DNA from: Mesorhizobium sp. M7A.F.Ca.US.008.03.1.1
Lineage (GTDB): Bacteria > Pseudomonadota > Alphaproteobacteria > Rhizobiales > Rhizobiaceae
NCBI RefSeq assembly: GCF_003997495.1
Contig: NZ_RZRU01000008.1
Coordinates: forward strand, 216,314-280,313
Direction: 5' to 3'
DNA: 64,000 nt
Shown here: in pieces, positions 19,711 to 29,753 of the stretch
Numbering within the stretch: the first letter of the stretch is position 1
Layout of the letters: every line of letters starts with the position of its first letter
Position numbers and translations under genes: made by a program
Notes under the pieces: model-generated
Seen by the model: the letters and a program-made list of their open reading frames with translations, nothing else
Told to the model about the DNA's origin: nothing
The model's database searches: none

Positions 19711-20573
19711 GCGTTTCGGACACCGAAAAGGACGAGATCGAGAAATCGTCGGCGCCGCTGATGGAGCACCTGATAGAGCTGCGCAGGCGGCTGATCTGGT
19801 CGCTGGGCGGCTTCTTCGTTGCCTTCCTGGTCTGTTTCTTCTTCGCCAAGAAGCTGTTCAACCTGCTGGTCGTCCCGTTCAAATGGGCGACGCAGTGGGC
19901 AGGGCTCGATCCGCACAAGGTCGAGCTGATCTACACGGCGCCGCAGGAATTCTTCTTCACCCAGGTCAAGCTCGCCATGTTCGGCGGCATGGTGATTGCC
20001 TTTCCGCTGATTGCCACGCAAATTTACAAATTCATCGCGCCCGGCCTCTACAAGAACGAGCGCAACGCCTTCCTGCCGTTCCTGATCGCGTCGCCGATCC
20101 TGTTCCTGATGGGTGCGTCGCTGGTCTATTTCTTCTTCACGCCGATGGTGATGTGGTTCTTCCTCGCCATGCAGCAGGCTGGCACCGACGATCAGGTGCA
20201 GATCTCGCTGCTGCCGAAAGTGTCGGAATATCTCAGCCTGATCATGACGCTGATCTTCTCCTTCGGCCTCGTGTTCCAGCTTCCGGTGGTGACCAGCCTG
20301 ATGACGCGTGTCGGCATGCTGTCGTCCAAGGGGCTGGCCGAGAAGCGCAAATGGGCGATCGTCATCGCCTTCGTCGTCGCGGCCGTGCTGACACCGCCCG
20401 ATCCGATGAGCCAGATCGGCCTGGCCATTCCGACCATCCTTCTCTACGAGGTCTCCATCTGGGCTGCCCGGCTGATCGAGCGCGATCAGGAAAAGCAGCG
20501 TGTGGCGCGCGAGAAGCAGGACGCGGCGGAAGACGTCGCCGAGAAGAAGCCGGCGGACGCGTCCTCGACATAG
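19707..20573 (+). CDS. tatC: Twin-arginine translocase subunit TatC
   Basis: Polytopic Tat subunit that recognises the twin-arginine signal. The 288-residue product has six predicted membrane helices and the family blocks MEHLIELRRRLIWSLGGFF near the N-terminus and SLIMTLIFSFGLVFQLPVV in the middle. It starts with GTG inside the tatB stop (GTGA). The C-terminal 40 residues are charged and cytoplasmic, longer than in E. coli TatC but common in rhizobia. Confidence 0.96.
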   Translation: MSVSDTEKDEIEKSSAPLMEHLIELRRRLIWSLGGFFVAFLVCFFFAKKLFNLLVVPFKWATQWAGLDPHKVELIYTAPQEFFFTQVKLAMFGGMVIAFPLIATQIYKFIAPGLYKNERNAFLPFLIASPILFLMGASLVYFFFTPMVMWFFLAMQQAGTDDQVQISLLPKVSEYLSLIMTLIFSFGLVFQLPVVTSLMTRVGMLSSKGLAEKRKWAIVIAFVVAAVLTPPDPMSQIGLAIPTILLYEVSIWAARLIERDQEKQRVAREKQDAAEDVAEKKPADASST

Positions 20574-20706
20574 GTTGCGCCAAGGAACGCCGACGCCAGC
20601 CTCCATGTCCAGCAGCGGCGGAAAAAGACAGTCGCCGCCCCGTCCATCTTGCATCGATCGTGGATGCGGTTTACGCCCTCTGGCCTAGCTTGAGGACGGA
20701 TAAACC

Positions 20707-22011
20707 ATGCTTGACATCAAATGGATTCGCGACAACCCGAAGGCCCTTGTCGAGGCGCTGGTGAAGCGCTCGTGGTCGGCCGGTGAGGCGCAGTCCATGG
20801 TCGACGGGCTGATCGCCTCGGACGAGGCGCGGCGCGAACACGTCACCGAGCTGCAGACCAGGCAGGAGCGCCGCAATGCCGCGTCGAAGGAGATCGGCAA
20901 CGCCATGCGTTCGGGCGATGCCGCCTTGGCCGAGACGCTGAAAGCCGAAGTCGGCGAGATCAAGGTCTTCATCCAGAACGGCGAGGCGCGCGAACGCGAG
21001 CTCGACAAGGCGCTGAACGATGCGCTAGCGGTGCTGCCCAACGTGCCGTTCGACGACGTGCCTGTCGGCAAGGACGAGCACGACAATGTCGTCAAGCATA
21101 TCGTCGGTCAGGTGCCGACGCGGCCGAACTGGGTGAAGGAGCATTTCGAGATCGGCGAAGCGCTCGGCATGATGGATTTCGAGCGCGCGGCAAAGCTGTC
21201 GGGCTCGCGCTTTACGGTGCTGAAAAGCGGGCTGGCGCGGATGGAACGCGCGCTGGGCCAATTCATGCTCGACCTGCACACGACCGAGCATGGCTACGAA
21301 GAAGTCATCCCGCCGCTGATGGTCAAGGACGACGTTCTCTTCGGCACCAACCAGTTGCCGAAGTTCGAGGAAGATCTGTTCTTCACGCCGCACGGGGAGG
21401 GCAGGCTTGGCCTGATTCCCACCGCCGAGGTCCCACTCACAAACCTTGTGCGTGAAGAAATCACCGCGCATGAAAAGCTACCGCTGCGCTACACCGCGCT
21501 AACGCCGTGCTTCCGTTCGGAAGCGGGTTCGGCCGGGCGCGATACGCGCGGCATGCTGCGCCAGCATCAGTTCTACAAGGTCGAGCTGGTCTCGATCACC
21601 GATCAAGAATCATCGCTCGCGGAGCATGAGCGGATGACGCAATGCGCCGAGGAAGTGCTGAAGCGGCTCGGCCTGCCGTTCCGCACCATGACGCTATGCA
21701 CCGGCGACATGGGCTTTGGCGCACGCAAGACCTATGACATCGAGGTATGGCTGCCGGGACAGAACGCCTATCGCGAAATCTCGTCCTGCTCGGTGTGCGG
21801 CGATTTCCAGGCGCGCCGCATGGACGCCCGTTACAAGGACAGGGACGGCAAGGGCAACCGCTTCGTGCACACGCTCAACGGCTCGGGCACAGCCGTTGGC
21901 CGCGCGCTCATCGCCGTCATCGAAAACTACCAGAATGAAGATGGCAGCGTAACCATTCCTGAAGTGCTGCGACCTTACATGGGCGGTCTGGAAAAGATCG
22001 AAGCGAAATAA
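20707..22011 (+). CDS. serS: Seryl-tRNA synthetase
   Basis: Class II synthetase for tRNA-Ser (and selenocysteine tRNA where present), 434 residues. The N-terminal roughly 100 residues form the long antiparallel coiled coil that contacts the tRNA variable arm. Motif 2 is [20 protein letters not shown] and motif 3 lies in [18 protein letters not shown]. The terminal base of the stop codon is shared with the surE start region, so serS-surE-pcm are tightly linked. Confidence 0.97.
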   Translation: MLDIKWIRDNPKALVEALVKRSWSAGEAQSMVDGLIASDEARREHVTELQTRQERRNAASKEIGNAMRSGDAALAETLKAEVGEIKVFIQNGEARERELDKALNDALAVLPNVPFDDVPVGKDEHDNVVKHIVGQVPTRPNWVKEHFEIGEALGMMDFERAAKLSGSRFTVLKSGLARMERALGQFMLDLHTTEHGYEEVIPPLMVKDDVLFGTNQLPKFEEDLFFTPHGEGRLGLIPTAEVPLTNLVREEITAHEKLPLRYTALTPCFRSEAGSAGRDTRGMLRQHQFYKVELVSITDQESSLAEHERMTQCAEEVLKRLGLPFRTMTLCTGDMGFGARKTYDIEVWLPGQNAYREISSCSVCGDFQARRMDARYKDRDGKGNRFVHTLNGSGTAVGRALIAVIENYQNEDGSVTIPEVLRPYMGGLEKIEAK

Positions 22012-22769
22012 TGCGCATCCTCCTGACCAACGACGACGGCATTCATGCCGAGGGCCTGGCGTCGCTCGAACGCGTCGCACGTACGCTGTCCGACGATGTC
22101 TGGGTGGTGGCGCCCGAGCAGGACCAGTCCGGCTATGCGCATTCGCTGTCGATCTCGGAGCCGCTGCGGCTGCGCAAGATTGGCGAGAAGCATTTCGCCG
22201 TGCGCGGCACGCCGACAGATTGCGTCATCATGGGCGTCAAGAAGATCCTGCCTGGCGCACCCGACCTGATCCTGTCCGGCATCAATTCGGGCGCCAACAT
22301 CGCCGACGACGTCACCTATTCCGGCACCGTCGCCGGCGCCATGGAGGGCGCGCTGCTCGGCATCCGCTCGATCGCGCTCAGCCAGGGCTACAGCTATGTC
22401 GGCGAAGATCGCGTCGTGCCCTACGAGACGACAGAGGCGCTGGCGCCGGCGCTGCTGAAGAAACTTGTCGCGACGCCATTGCCGGACGGCGTGCTGCTCA
22501 ACGTCAATTTTCCCAACTGCACGCCCGAGGAGGTCGCCGGCACGGTGGTCACCTCGCAAGGCAAGTTGGTGCACAGCCTGTGGGTCGACGAGCGCCGCGA
22601 CGGGCGCGGCCTGCCTTACTACTGGCTGCGTTTCGGCCGGGAGCCGGTCGAAGGCAAGCAAGGCACCGACCTCTACGCCCTGCGCAACAGGCTGGTGTCG
22701 GTGACGCCGCTGCAGCTCGATCTGACCGCGCATGAAATCCGTGACCAATTGAGCAAGGCGCTTGCATGA
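22011..22769 (+). CDS. surE: 5'-nucleotidase SurE
   Basis: Metal-dependent survival protein that dephosphorylates nucleoside monophosphates. The 252-residue product opens with the metal-binding [12 protein letters not shown] and keeps [14 protein letters not shown], the [10 protein letters not shown] loop and [25 protein letters not shown]. Its start overlaps the serS stop by one base and its stop overlaps pcm by 4 bases. The surE-pcm-LysM/M23 order is the same as in the surE-pcm-nlpD cluster of enterobacteria. Confidence 0.96.
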   Translation: MRILLTNDDGIHAEGLASLERVARTLSDDVWVVAPEQDQSGYAHSLSISEPLRLRKIGEKHFAVRGTPTDCVIMGVKKILPGAPDLILSGINSGANIADDVTYSGTVAGAMEGALLGIRSIALSQGYSYVGEDRVVPYETTEALAPALLKKLVATPLPDGVLLNVNFPNCTPEEVAGTVVTSQGKLVHSLWVDERRDGRGLPYYWLRFGREPVEGKQGTDLYALRNRLVSVTPLQLDLTAHEIRDQLSKALA

Positions 22770-23419
22770 ACCAGGGGATCGATGACCGCGAAGGTTTTGC
22801 CGCCTTTCTGCTGCGCCTGCGCGGCCGGGGTACTGTGCCGAAGGCGCTGATCGCGGCCTTCGAGGCGACGCCGCGGCGCGGGTTCCTCGCGGCTCAGTTC
22901 CATTCCATCGCCTGGTCGGACCGCATGCTGCCGATCGAATGCGGCGAGGCGATCGAAGGCGCCGACATGCAGGCGGCGGTGATCGCGGCGCTTGCCATCG
23001 AGCAGGGCAACCGTGTGCTCGAGGTCGGTACCGGCTCGGGCTACACCTCGGCGGTCATGTCGCGGCTGGCCGCGCGGGTCATCACCACCGATCGCTACAA
23101 GACGCTCGCCGAGCAGGCGCGGCAGCGCTTCGAGGCGCTCGGCATCGGCAATGTGATCGTGCGCCATGCCGATGGTTCCGGCGGGCTGCCGAATGAAGGG
23201 CCATTTGACCGCATCGTCGCCTGGGCTGCCTTCGACAGCCTGCCGCGCTTCCTGCTCGACCAGTTGTCGAGCGGCGGTATCGTCATCGCTCCGATCGGCC
23301 CTGAAGAGGGCGAACAGGTGCTGGCCAAGCTGACCAAGGTCGGCAGCCGTTTCGAGCGTGAAGACATCGGCCTCGTTCGCCTGCAGCCGATCCTGCGCGG
23401 TGTCGCCGCTATCATCTAG
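22766..23419 (+). CDS. pcm: Protein-L-isoaspartate O-methyltransferase
   Basis: Repairs damaged proteins by methylating isoaspartyl residues. The 217-residue product has the S-adenosylmethionine motif [18 protein letters not shown]. The upstream signature is divergent: [15 protein letters not shown] replaces the common PIGxGQTIS. It overlaps surE by 4 bases (ATGA). The divergent substrate loop is usual for many alphaproteobacterial homologues but leaves some doubt about substrate range. Confidence 0.92.
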   Translation: MNQGIDDREGFAAFLLRLRGRGTVPKALIAAFEATPRRGFLAAQFHSIAWSDRMLPIECGEAIEGADMQAAVIAALAIEQGNRVLEVGTGSGYTSAVMSRLAARVITTDRYKTLAEQARQRFEALGIGNVIVRHADGSGGLPNEGPFDRIVAWAAFDSLPRFLLDQLSSGGIVIAPIGPEEGEQVLAKLTKVGSRFEREDIGLVRLQPILRGVAAII

Positions 23420-23547
23420 CGCGGATGTCGATGTTCAGGCCGCGCCGCGCCGCGAGCCCGTGTTCGACCCCGGCTGGCCTGACCTGAAAATCTCCCCTCG
23501 GCTCGCTCTCTAATATTTTAAGAAAAATGGCGCCGGATTCCATGGGG

Positions 23548-23563
23548 TTAACCGTCGAGTAAC
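23548..23563 (+). promoter_or_regulatory. Candidate CtrA-like site upstream of the LysM/M23 gene
   Basis: TTAACCGTCGAGTAAC matches the CtrA pattern TTAA-N7-TTAAC with one mismatch, and further TTAA sequences follow at about 23565 and 23575. CtrA controls division and envelope genes in alphaproteobacteria. The location 54 bases upstream of the preferred start codon suits a promoter, but TTAA is common in AT-rich intergenic DNA. Confidence 0.3.
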
Positions 23564-23616
23564 ATTAACGCGCTTTAATCATGCCTAGTTTGTACCGGGT
23601 ATGTGCGGGTAGTGCG

Positions 23617-25125
23617 ATGCAACTCAGTGTTTTGAAGACAAACGGTCGCAATCTGGCGCGAGGCTGCGCCATACTGATGGTCGCGGGTGCTGCTGCGGGG
23701 TGCAGTTCCCAGGTTTCGCGGTTCAATGGCGTCGACGACGTCTTTACATCCTCGACCAACAATCAGCGCGCCATCATCAACAAGCAGGATGCCGTACAGC
23801 AGCCCTATCCGGGCGATGTCGCGGCCGCTCCACTCGATGGCAGCCATACACAGTCGGTCAGCCGCTCCAGCCTCGAGCCGGTTTCGACGCGGCCGCTGCC
23901 GCCGCCCGTTGCCCAGGCGCAGCAGGCGCCGGCATCGAAGCCTGTGCGCACCGCATTGGCCCCGGCACCGCATGTCGACAGGACCACGACCGGCACCGTC
24001 GCTCCGGCGGCGTCGCCTTTCAAGGTTTCGCAACCTGACGAACCCCGCGTGGCAGCTTCCGGCACTCCGCATGCAACCGAGATCGTCGTCAGGGACGGCG
24101 AAACGATCGGCGGCCTGGCGCAGCGCTACAAGGTGCCGTCAGACGTGATCATGAAGGTCAACGGGCTGAGCGCGACCAAGGGGCTGAAGACCGGCCAGAA
24201 GCTGATCATCCCGGCCTACGCCTATTCGAGCAAGAGCGAGCCGAAGCTCGCGGATGCCAAGCCGGCGAAAGACACCAAGCACAACCTGCCAGCCACTGCG
24301 CCGGACAAGGTCGCCGTCCTGCCGCAGCAGCCGAAGCTCAAGGAGGGCAAGTCCGCCGCTCAGGTCGACACGTCGACCGCCGCGAGCCAGCCCAAGGAGC
24401 CCAAGCCCCAGGTGGCCGCGGCCAAGGCGACCAATGCAGCTGGCACCTATACGGTCCAGTCGGGCGACACGCTTTCCTCGATTGCCAGGAAGACCGGTGT
24501 CGGCGTCGTTGCCATCAAGCAGGCCAACGGCATGCAGGATGGCTTGCTCAAGATCGGCCAGACCCTGAAGGTGCCGGCCGGTGGAACCGCGACCGTCGCC
24601 GCTGCCAAGCCGGCCAAGGTCGATCCGGTGACGACGGCCACGACGCAGCCCGCGGCAAAGACCACGCCGTCGGAAACGCTGGCGTCCTACACGCCGCCGA
24701 AGAAGGATTCGAAGGTCATCCAGCAGGCCGAAGACGACGACGCCGTCGCGCCCGACGCCACCGGCATCGGCAAGATGCGCTGGCCGGTGCGCGGCCGTGT
24801 GATCTCCGGTTTCGGCTCCGGCAAGGATGGCGTCGACATCGCCGTGCCGTCGGGAACGCCGGTCAAGGCAGCCGAGAACGGTGTCGTCATCTATGCCGGC
24901 GACGGCCTCAAGGAATTCGGCAATACGGTTCTGGTGCGCCACGAGAACGGGCTGGTCACCGTCTACGGCCACGCCAGCTCGATCGAGGTGCAGCGCGGCC
25001 AGAAGGTCAAACGCGGCCAGGAAATCGCGCTGTCGGGCATGAGCGGCACGACGGACTCGCCGAAGCTGCACTTCGAAGTGCGCAAGAACTCGGCCCCGGT
25101 CGATCCGTCCGGCTATCTCGAATAG
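23617..25125 (+). CDS. NlpD-like lipoprotein with two LysM repeats and a degenerate LytM (M23) domain
   Basis: The 502-residue product starts with a lipoprotein-like signal ending GAAAGC, so Cys is probably acylated. It has two LysM domains (EIVVRDGETIGGLAQRYKV and GTYTVQSGDTLSSIARKTG regions) and a C-terminal M23 domain (MRWPVRGRVISGFG to the end). The first zinc-ligand motif HxGxD is replaced by KDGVD, while YGHAS and LHFEVR remain. Loss of that His makes it likely to be a non-catalytic amidase activator like NlpD or EnvC rather than an endopeptidase. ATG 23617 is preferred over ATG 23581 because it gives a better lipoprotein signal. Confidence 0.88.
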   Translation: MQLSVLKTNGRNLARGCAILMVAGAAAGCSSQVSRFNGVDDVFTSSTNNQRAIINKQDAVQQPYPGDVAAAPLDGSHTQSVSRSSLEPVSTRPLPPPVAQAQQAPASKPVRTALAPAPHVDRTTTGTVAPAASPFKVSQPDEPRVAASGTPHATEIVVRDGETIGGLAQRYKVPSDVIMKVNGLSATKGLKTGQKLIIPAYAYSSKSEPKLADAKPAKDTKHNLPATAPDKVAVLPQQPKLKEGKSAAQVDTSTAASQPKEPKPQVAAAKATNAAGTYTVQSGDTLSSIARKTGVGVVAIKQANGMQDGLLKIGQTLKVPAGGTATVAAAKPAKVDPVTTATTQPAAKTTPSETLASYTPPKKDSKVIQQAEDDDAVAPDATGIGKMRWPVRGRVISGFGSGKDGVDIAVPSGTPVKAAENGVVIYAGDGLKEFGNTVLVRHENGLVTVYGHASSIEVQRGQKVKRGQEIALSGMSGTTDSPKLHFEVRKNSAPVDPSGYLE

Positions 25126-25196
25126 TCGGGGGTTTCTCGAATAGAAGAAAAAAAGCAATTTGCGGGATGTCTGACCTCCAGTCCGCCCGCCGGCTC

Positions 25197-25226
25197 AGCC
25201 CGTTCCGCAAGGAACGGGCTTTTTCA
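25197..25226 (+). terminator. Intrinsic terminator after the NlpD-like gene
   Basis: AGCCCGTTCC and GGAACGGGCT pair around a GCAA tetraloop and are followed by TTTTT. It lies about 70 bases after the stop codon. The leftward ATPase gene ends at 25242, just past it. Confidence 0.93.
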
Positions 25227-25241
25227 GCTGTTTTCCCCGAC

Positions 25242-26117
25242 TTAGTCCTTGAGTGGCTTGCCGAGCCGGCCGGCCAGGTCTTGGGTGAACTGCCAGGCGA
25301 CGCGGCCCGAGCGGCTGCCGCGCGTCGTTGCCCATTCCAGCGCCTCGGCGCGTAGCTGCTCAGAATCCATGACTAGGCCATGGTGGCTGATATAGCCGTC
25401 GATCATGTCGAGATACTCGTCCTGTGAACATTTGTGGAAGCCGAGCCACAGGCCGAACCGGTCGGACAGCGACACTTTTTCCTCGACCGCTTCGGAAGGG
25501 TTGATGGCGGTCGAGCGCTCATTGTCGATCATGTCGCGCGGCAACAGATGGCGGCGGTTCGAGGTGGCATAGAAGATGACATTGACCGGGCGGCCCTCGA
25601 CGCCGCCTTCGAGCGCTGCCTTCAGCGACTTGTAGGAGGTGTCGTCGTGGTCGAAGGAGAGGTCGTCGCAAAACAGGATGAAGCGGAAGGGGGCCGCCTT
25701 CAGCAATCCCATCAGCTTCGGCAGCGTGTCGATGTCCTCGCGGTGGATTTCGATCAGCTTCAACGGCAGGTCGGACTTGGCCTCGGCGTTGATCTGCGCA
25801 TGCACGGCCTTGACCAGCGACGATTTGCCCATGCCGCGCGCCCCCCATAACAATACGTTGTTGGCCGCGTAGCCGGCGGCGAAGCGTTCGGTGTTGTCGA
25901 CAAGGATGTCGCGGACGCGGTCGACGCCACGGATCAGGCCGATGTCGACGCGATTGACCTTGCGCACCGGCTCCAGATAGCCCGGATCGGCCTGCCAGAC
26001 GAAACAATCGGCCTCGCCGAGGTCGGTTTGGGGCGCCGGCGGCGGGGCAAGGCGACTTACCGCCTCGATCAGCCGGTCGAGTTTCTGGTTCAAGGCTTCA
26101 ATGCTGCTGTCGGTCAT
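25242..26117 (-). CDS. AAA+ ATPase of the DUF815 family
   Basis: 291 residues. A P-loop GARGMGKSSLVKA (Walker A) and FILFCDDLSFD (Walker B) define the ATPase core. The DUF815 family is widespread in alphaproteobacteria but has no settled function; a chaperone-like role has been proposed from its fold. The ATG at 26117 begins MTDSSIEALNQKLDRLIEAV, a short amphipathic N-terminus; the longer upstream frame is not supported. It is transcribed against its neighbours, between the NlpD-like gene and yajC. Confidence 0.88.
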   Translation of the reverse strand: MTDSSIEALNQKLDRLIEAVSRLAPPPAPQTDLGEADCFVWQADPGYLEPVRKVNRVDIGLIRGVDRVRDILVDNTERFAAGYAANNVLLWGARGMGKSSLVKAVHAQINAEAKSDLPLKLIEIHREDIDTLPKLMGLLKAAPFRFILFCDDLSFDHDDTSYKSLKAALEGGVEGRPVNVIFYATSNRRHLLPRDMIDNERSTAINPSEAVEEKVSLSDRFGLWLGFHKCSQDEYLDMIDGYISHHGLVMDSEQLRAEALEWATTRGSRSGRVAWQFTQDLAGRLGKPLKD

Positions 26118-26394
26118 TGTTGTCTTTTGTTTTCGCGTTTTTGACGTGTGGGGGCGTGAAGCTGGCCGATTCCGTCTGATACAAAACCGGTTGCAACCTT
26201 TTGTTCGAGCGTGATCTTTTCCAAAAACCGGCTCGCGCTTTTCGCGATCCTGCTCTAACACGGCTCAACAGGCCGGAAAAGCAGCCGATTTGGCCGGCCG
26301 CGCAGTTGCATTGACAACTTTACCGACTATATTCCGGCCAAATTTCAAGGGGCCGCCAAATTGGCGGCTGTTTTCAAAATTCAGGAGTACCTCG

Positions 26395-26733
26395 ATGTTC
26401 GTGACACCGGCATACGCCCAAGGCGTCGGCGCTTCTCCCGACATGTTCATCAGCATTTTGCCGTTTGTCCTGATTTTCGTGATCATGTATTTCCTGATCA
26501 TCCGGCCGCAGCGCACGCAGCTGAAGAAGCGCGGCGAGATGCTGGCCGCCGTCCGTCGCGGCGACACGGTCGTCACCGGCGGCGGCTTCGTCGGCAAGGT
26601 GACCAAGGTGATCGACGACAACGAGCTCGAGGTCGACCTCGGCAATGGCTTGAAGGTGACGGCGCTGCGCTCGACGATCGCCGATGTGCGCGTCAAGGGC
26701 GAGCCGGTGGCCAACCAGAACGCCAAGAAATAA
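26395..26733 (+). CDS. yajC: Preprotein translocase accessory subunit YajC
   Basis: 112-residue small membrane protein that joins SecDF at the Sec translocon. It has one membrane helix (MFISILPFVLIFVIMYFLIIRPQ) with the hallmark RPQ, then a basic, soluble domain (KKRGEMLAAVRRGDTVVTGGG). ATG 26395 has CAGGAG eight bases upstream. The 277-base gap to the divergent ATPase gene should hold both promoters. secDF follows 51 bases downstream. Confidence 0.96.
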   Translation: MFVTPAYAQGVGASPDMFISILPFVLIFVIMYFLIIRPQRTQLKKRGEMLAAVRRGDTVVTGGGFVGKVTKVIDDNELEVDLGNGLKVTALRSTIADVRVKGEPVANQNAKK

Positions 26734-26784
26734 TCCAATTTCAGGCGGAGCGATCCGCGGACACGCTCTGACGGACGACGCCAT

Positions 26785-29334
26785 ATGTTGTATTTCTCGC
26801 GCTTCAAGATGATCCTGATCTGGGTGGCCGTGGCCATCACGGTGATCCTCGCCGCGCCCAATCTCATCCCCGCAAGCACCTTGGCCCAACTGCCCAGTTG
26901 GGTGCCGAAACGTCAGATGACGCTCGGCCTCGATCTGCAGGGCGGTTCGCACATCCTGCTGGAGATGAACCAGAACGATCTGATCAAGGACCGGCTGGAG
27001 ACGACGCGCGACGAAATCCGCACAATGCTGCGCGACGCCAAGATCGGCTATACCGGCCTTGCCGGCACGGGGCGGACCCTGCAGGTCCGCATCACCGATC
27101 CCGCCCAGCTCGATGCCGCCAAGGCGGCGCTGAAGACGCTGACCGATCCGGTCGCTGCCGGCCTGTTCACCGGCGGCTCCGTCCAGGAAATGACGCTCGA
27201 CGATTCCGAGCCCGGCCTGCTCAAGTTCAACGTCACCGATGCCGGCATCAAATACCGCACGTCGACCGCGCTGACGCAGTCGATCGAGGTGGTCGAACGC
27301 CGCGTCAACGAACTCGGCACGACCGAACCGATCGTGCAGCGGCAGGGCGACGACCGTATCCTTGTCCAGGTGCCGGGTCTTCAGGACCCGCAAAGGCTGA
27401 AGGAAATCCTCGGCCAGACCGCCAAGCTGACCTTCCAGATGGTCGACCAGTCGATGCCGGTGCAGGACGCGCTCAACGGCCGTCCGCCCGCCGGCTCGTC
27501 GGTGCTGTATTCGCAGGACGATCCGCCGGTTCCGTATCTGATCGAGAACCGCGTCATCGTTTCGGGCGAAAACCTCGTCGATGCGCAGGCAACATACAAT
27601 TCGCAGAACAACGAGCCGGTGGTTTCGTTCCGCTTCGATTCGAAAGGTGCGGCGCGTTTTGGCCAGGCGACTGCGCAGAATGTCGGCAAGCTGTTTGCCA
27701 TCATCCTCGACAACCAGGTAATTTCGGCGCCGCAGATCCGTGAGCCGATTCTTGGCGGCACCGGCCAGATTTCCGGCAATTTCACCGCCCAGAGCGCCAA
27801 TGACCTTGCGGTGCTGCTGCGCGCCGGTGCGTTGCCCGCGACGCTGACGGTGATCGAAGAGCGTACCGTTGGTCCGGGCCTCGGCCAGGATTCCATCCAT
27901 GCCGGCAAGGTCGCCGGCATCATCGGCTCGATCCTTGTCGTCGTGTTCATGTTCGTCGCCTACGGTTTACTCGGCTTCCTCGCCAACATCGCGCTGGCGG
28001 TGCACGTGGCGATGATCGTCGGGGTGCTCTCGCTGCTCGGTGCGACGCTGACCTTGCCGGGTATCGCCGGTATCGTGCTGACCATCGGCATGGCGGTCGA
28101 TTCCAACGTGCTGATTTACGAACGCATCCGCGAGGAGCGACGAGCCGGCCGCTCGGTGATCCAGGCGATTGATACCGGTTTCACCAAGGCGCTGGCGACC
28201 ATCGTCGATTCCAACATCACCTCGCTGATCGCGACCGTGGTGCTGTTCTATCTCGGTACCGGACCGGTGAAGGGCTTTGCCATCACCTACGCCATCGGTA
28301 TCCTGACGACCGTCTTCACCGCTTTCACCTTCACCCGGCTGCTGGTCTCGATCTGGCTGCGCCGGGCTCGCCCGAAGGAACTGCCGCGCGCGCCGGTGAC
28401 CTTCGTCCCGCCCGGCACGAAAATTCCATTCATGGGCATCCGTCGCTGGACGTTCACGCTGTCAAGCGCGCTGTCGATCCTGTCGGTTGTGTTGTTCATG
28501 ACGGTCGGCATCAACTACGGCATCGATTTCAAGGGCGGTTCGCTGATCGAGGTGCAGGCCAAGAGCGGCAATGCCGACCTCGCCGACCTCCGCGCGCGGC
28601 TGACCGAACTCAACATCGGTGAAGTCCAGGTCCAGCAGTTCGGTACGCCGAATGACGTGTTGATCCGTGTCGGGACGCAGGATGGCGGCGAGAATGCCGA
28701 ACAGACCGTCATCGACAAGGTGCGTGGCGAGCTGCAGGACGCCTATGACTTCCGCCGCGTCGAAGTGGTGGGACCGACCGTCTCCGGAGAACTCGCCAAG
28801 CAAGGCACGATCGCCATGCTGATCGCGCTGCTCGGCATCCTGGTCTATGTCTGGTTTCGCTTCGAATGGCAGTTCGCGGTCGGCGCCATCGTGGCGACGG
28901 TGCACGACGTAGTCATGACTCTTGGCTTCTTCGTCATCACCGGGCTGGAGTTCAACCAGTCATCGCTGGCGGCGATCCTGACCATCATCGGCTATTCGCT
29001 GAACGATACGATCGTGGTCTATGACCGTGTTCGAGAGGATCTGCGAAAATACAAGCGCATGCCGCTGCCGCAACTCCTGAACAACGCCATCAACGAGACG
29101 CTGTCGAGAACGACGCTGACATCGGTGACGACGATCCTGGCGCTGCTGGCGCTGGTGCTGTTCGGCGGCGAGGTGATCCGCTCGTTCACCATGGCCATGC
29201 TGTTCGGCGTCGTCTTCGGCACCTATTCCTCGATCTTCATCGCCGCACCGCTGCTGATCCTGTTCAAGCTGCGGCCGCAGGCTTCGGCCGACGAGGAGAA
29301 GCCGGTCAATGGCGGCAAGGCGGTCGCGACCTGA
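26785..29334 (+). CDS. secDF: Protein translocase subunit SecDF (fused)
   Basis: A single 849-residue polypeptide joining SecD (about residues 1-540) and SecF (about 550-849). It uses the proton gradient to help pull secreted proteins across the membrane. The SecD part carries GLDLQGGSHILLEM near the N-terminus, a large periplasmic domain and six helices. SecF begins at FMGIRRWTFTLSSALSILSVV and contains NYGIDFKGGSLIEV. Twelve membrane segments are expected. The fused form is common in Rhizobiales. Confidence 0.97.
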   Translation: MLYFSRFKMILIWVAVAITVILAAPNLIPASTLAQLPSWVPKRQMTLGLDLQGGSHILLEMNQNDLIKDRLETTRDEIRTMLRDAKIGYTGLAGTGRTLQVRITDPAQLDAAKAALKTLTDPVAAGLFTGGSVQEMTLDDSEPGLLKFNVTDAGIKYRTSTALTQSIEVVERRVNELGTTEPIVQRQGDDRILVQVPGLQDPQRLKEILGQTAKLTFQMVDQSMPVQDALNGRPPAGSSVLYSQDDPPVPYLIENRVIVSGENLVDAQATYNSQNNEPVVSFRFDSKGAARFGQATAQNVGKLFAIILDNQVISAPQIREPILGGTGQISGNFTAQSANDLAVLLRAGALPATLTVIEERTVGPGLGQDSIHAGKVAGIIGSILVVVFMFVAYGLLGFLANIALAVHVAMIVGVLSLLGATLTLPGIAGIVLTIGMAVDSNVLIYERIREERRAGRSVIQAIDTGFTKALATIVDSNITSLIATVVLFYLGTGPVKGFAITYAIGILTTVFTAFTFTRLLVSIWLRRARPKELPRAPVTFVPPGTKIPFMGIRRWTFTLSSALSILSVVLFMTVGINYGIDFKGGSLIEVQAKSGNADLADLRARLTELNIGEVQVQQFGTPNDVLIRVGTQDGGENAEQTVIDKVRGELQDAYDFRRVEVVGPTVSGELAKQGTIAMLIALLGILVYVWFRFEWQFAVGAIVATVHDVVMTLGFFVITGLEFNQSSLAAILTIIGYSLNDTIVVYDRVREDLRKYKRMPLPQLLNNAINETLSRTTLTSVTTILALLALVLFGGEVIRSFTMAMLFGVVFGTYSSIFIAAPLLILFKLRPQASADEEKPVNGGKAVAT

Positions 29335-29359
29335 CGCGTCGCCCCGAAGGGGTATAACG

Positions 29360-29752
29360 GTGACCAGCAAAGGCATCGTCATCCGCGAGGCGCATTTTCC
29401 GGGCCGCGCACCGATCGAAGCCTATGGCAATGGCGGGTTCCGTTTTGCCGACATGTCGCATCGTGGCTCGCTGCTCTGTCTGCCATCCGGCATCCATGGC
29501 TGGGAACCGGCTGATCCTCTGGTGCTGACGGTGGCGGATTTCGACAGGCTGCTGGCCGAGGCCGACAAGGTCGAGATCCTGCTGGTCGGCATGGGCAGGG
29601 ATCTCAGGCCATTGCCCGCCGCATTGCGGGCCGCGCTGAAGGCCGCCGGCATTGCATCCGACCCGATGTCGACGGGGGCCGCCGTGCGGACCTACAATGT
29701 CCTTCTGGCGGAAGAGCGCGCGGTGGCTGCGGCGCTCATTGCCGTCGATTGA
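29360..29752 (+). CDS. Mth938-domain (DUF498/UPF0366-type) protein
   Basis: The 130-residue product belongs to the small Mth938-like alpha/beta family, relatives of which include the human complex I assembly factor NDUFAF3. Visible features are the Y-G-N-G-G-F-R-F start and the central EILLVGMGRDLRPLP. The GTG at 29360 follows AAGGGGT and is chosen over an in-frame ATG inside secDF. The next gene (squalene-synthase fold) starts just after its stop. That gene resembles NDUFAF6, so the pair may serve complex I assembly. Confidence 0.8.
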   Translation: MTSKGIVIREAHFPGRAPIEAYGNGGFRFADMSHRGSLLCLPSGIHGWEPADPLVLTVADFDRLLAEADKVEILLVGMGRDLRPLPAALRAALKAAGIASDPMSTGAAVRTYNVLLAEERAVAAALIAVD

Positions 29753-29753
29753 C

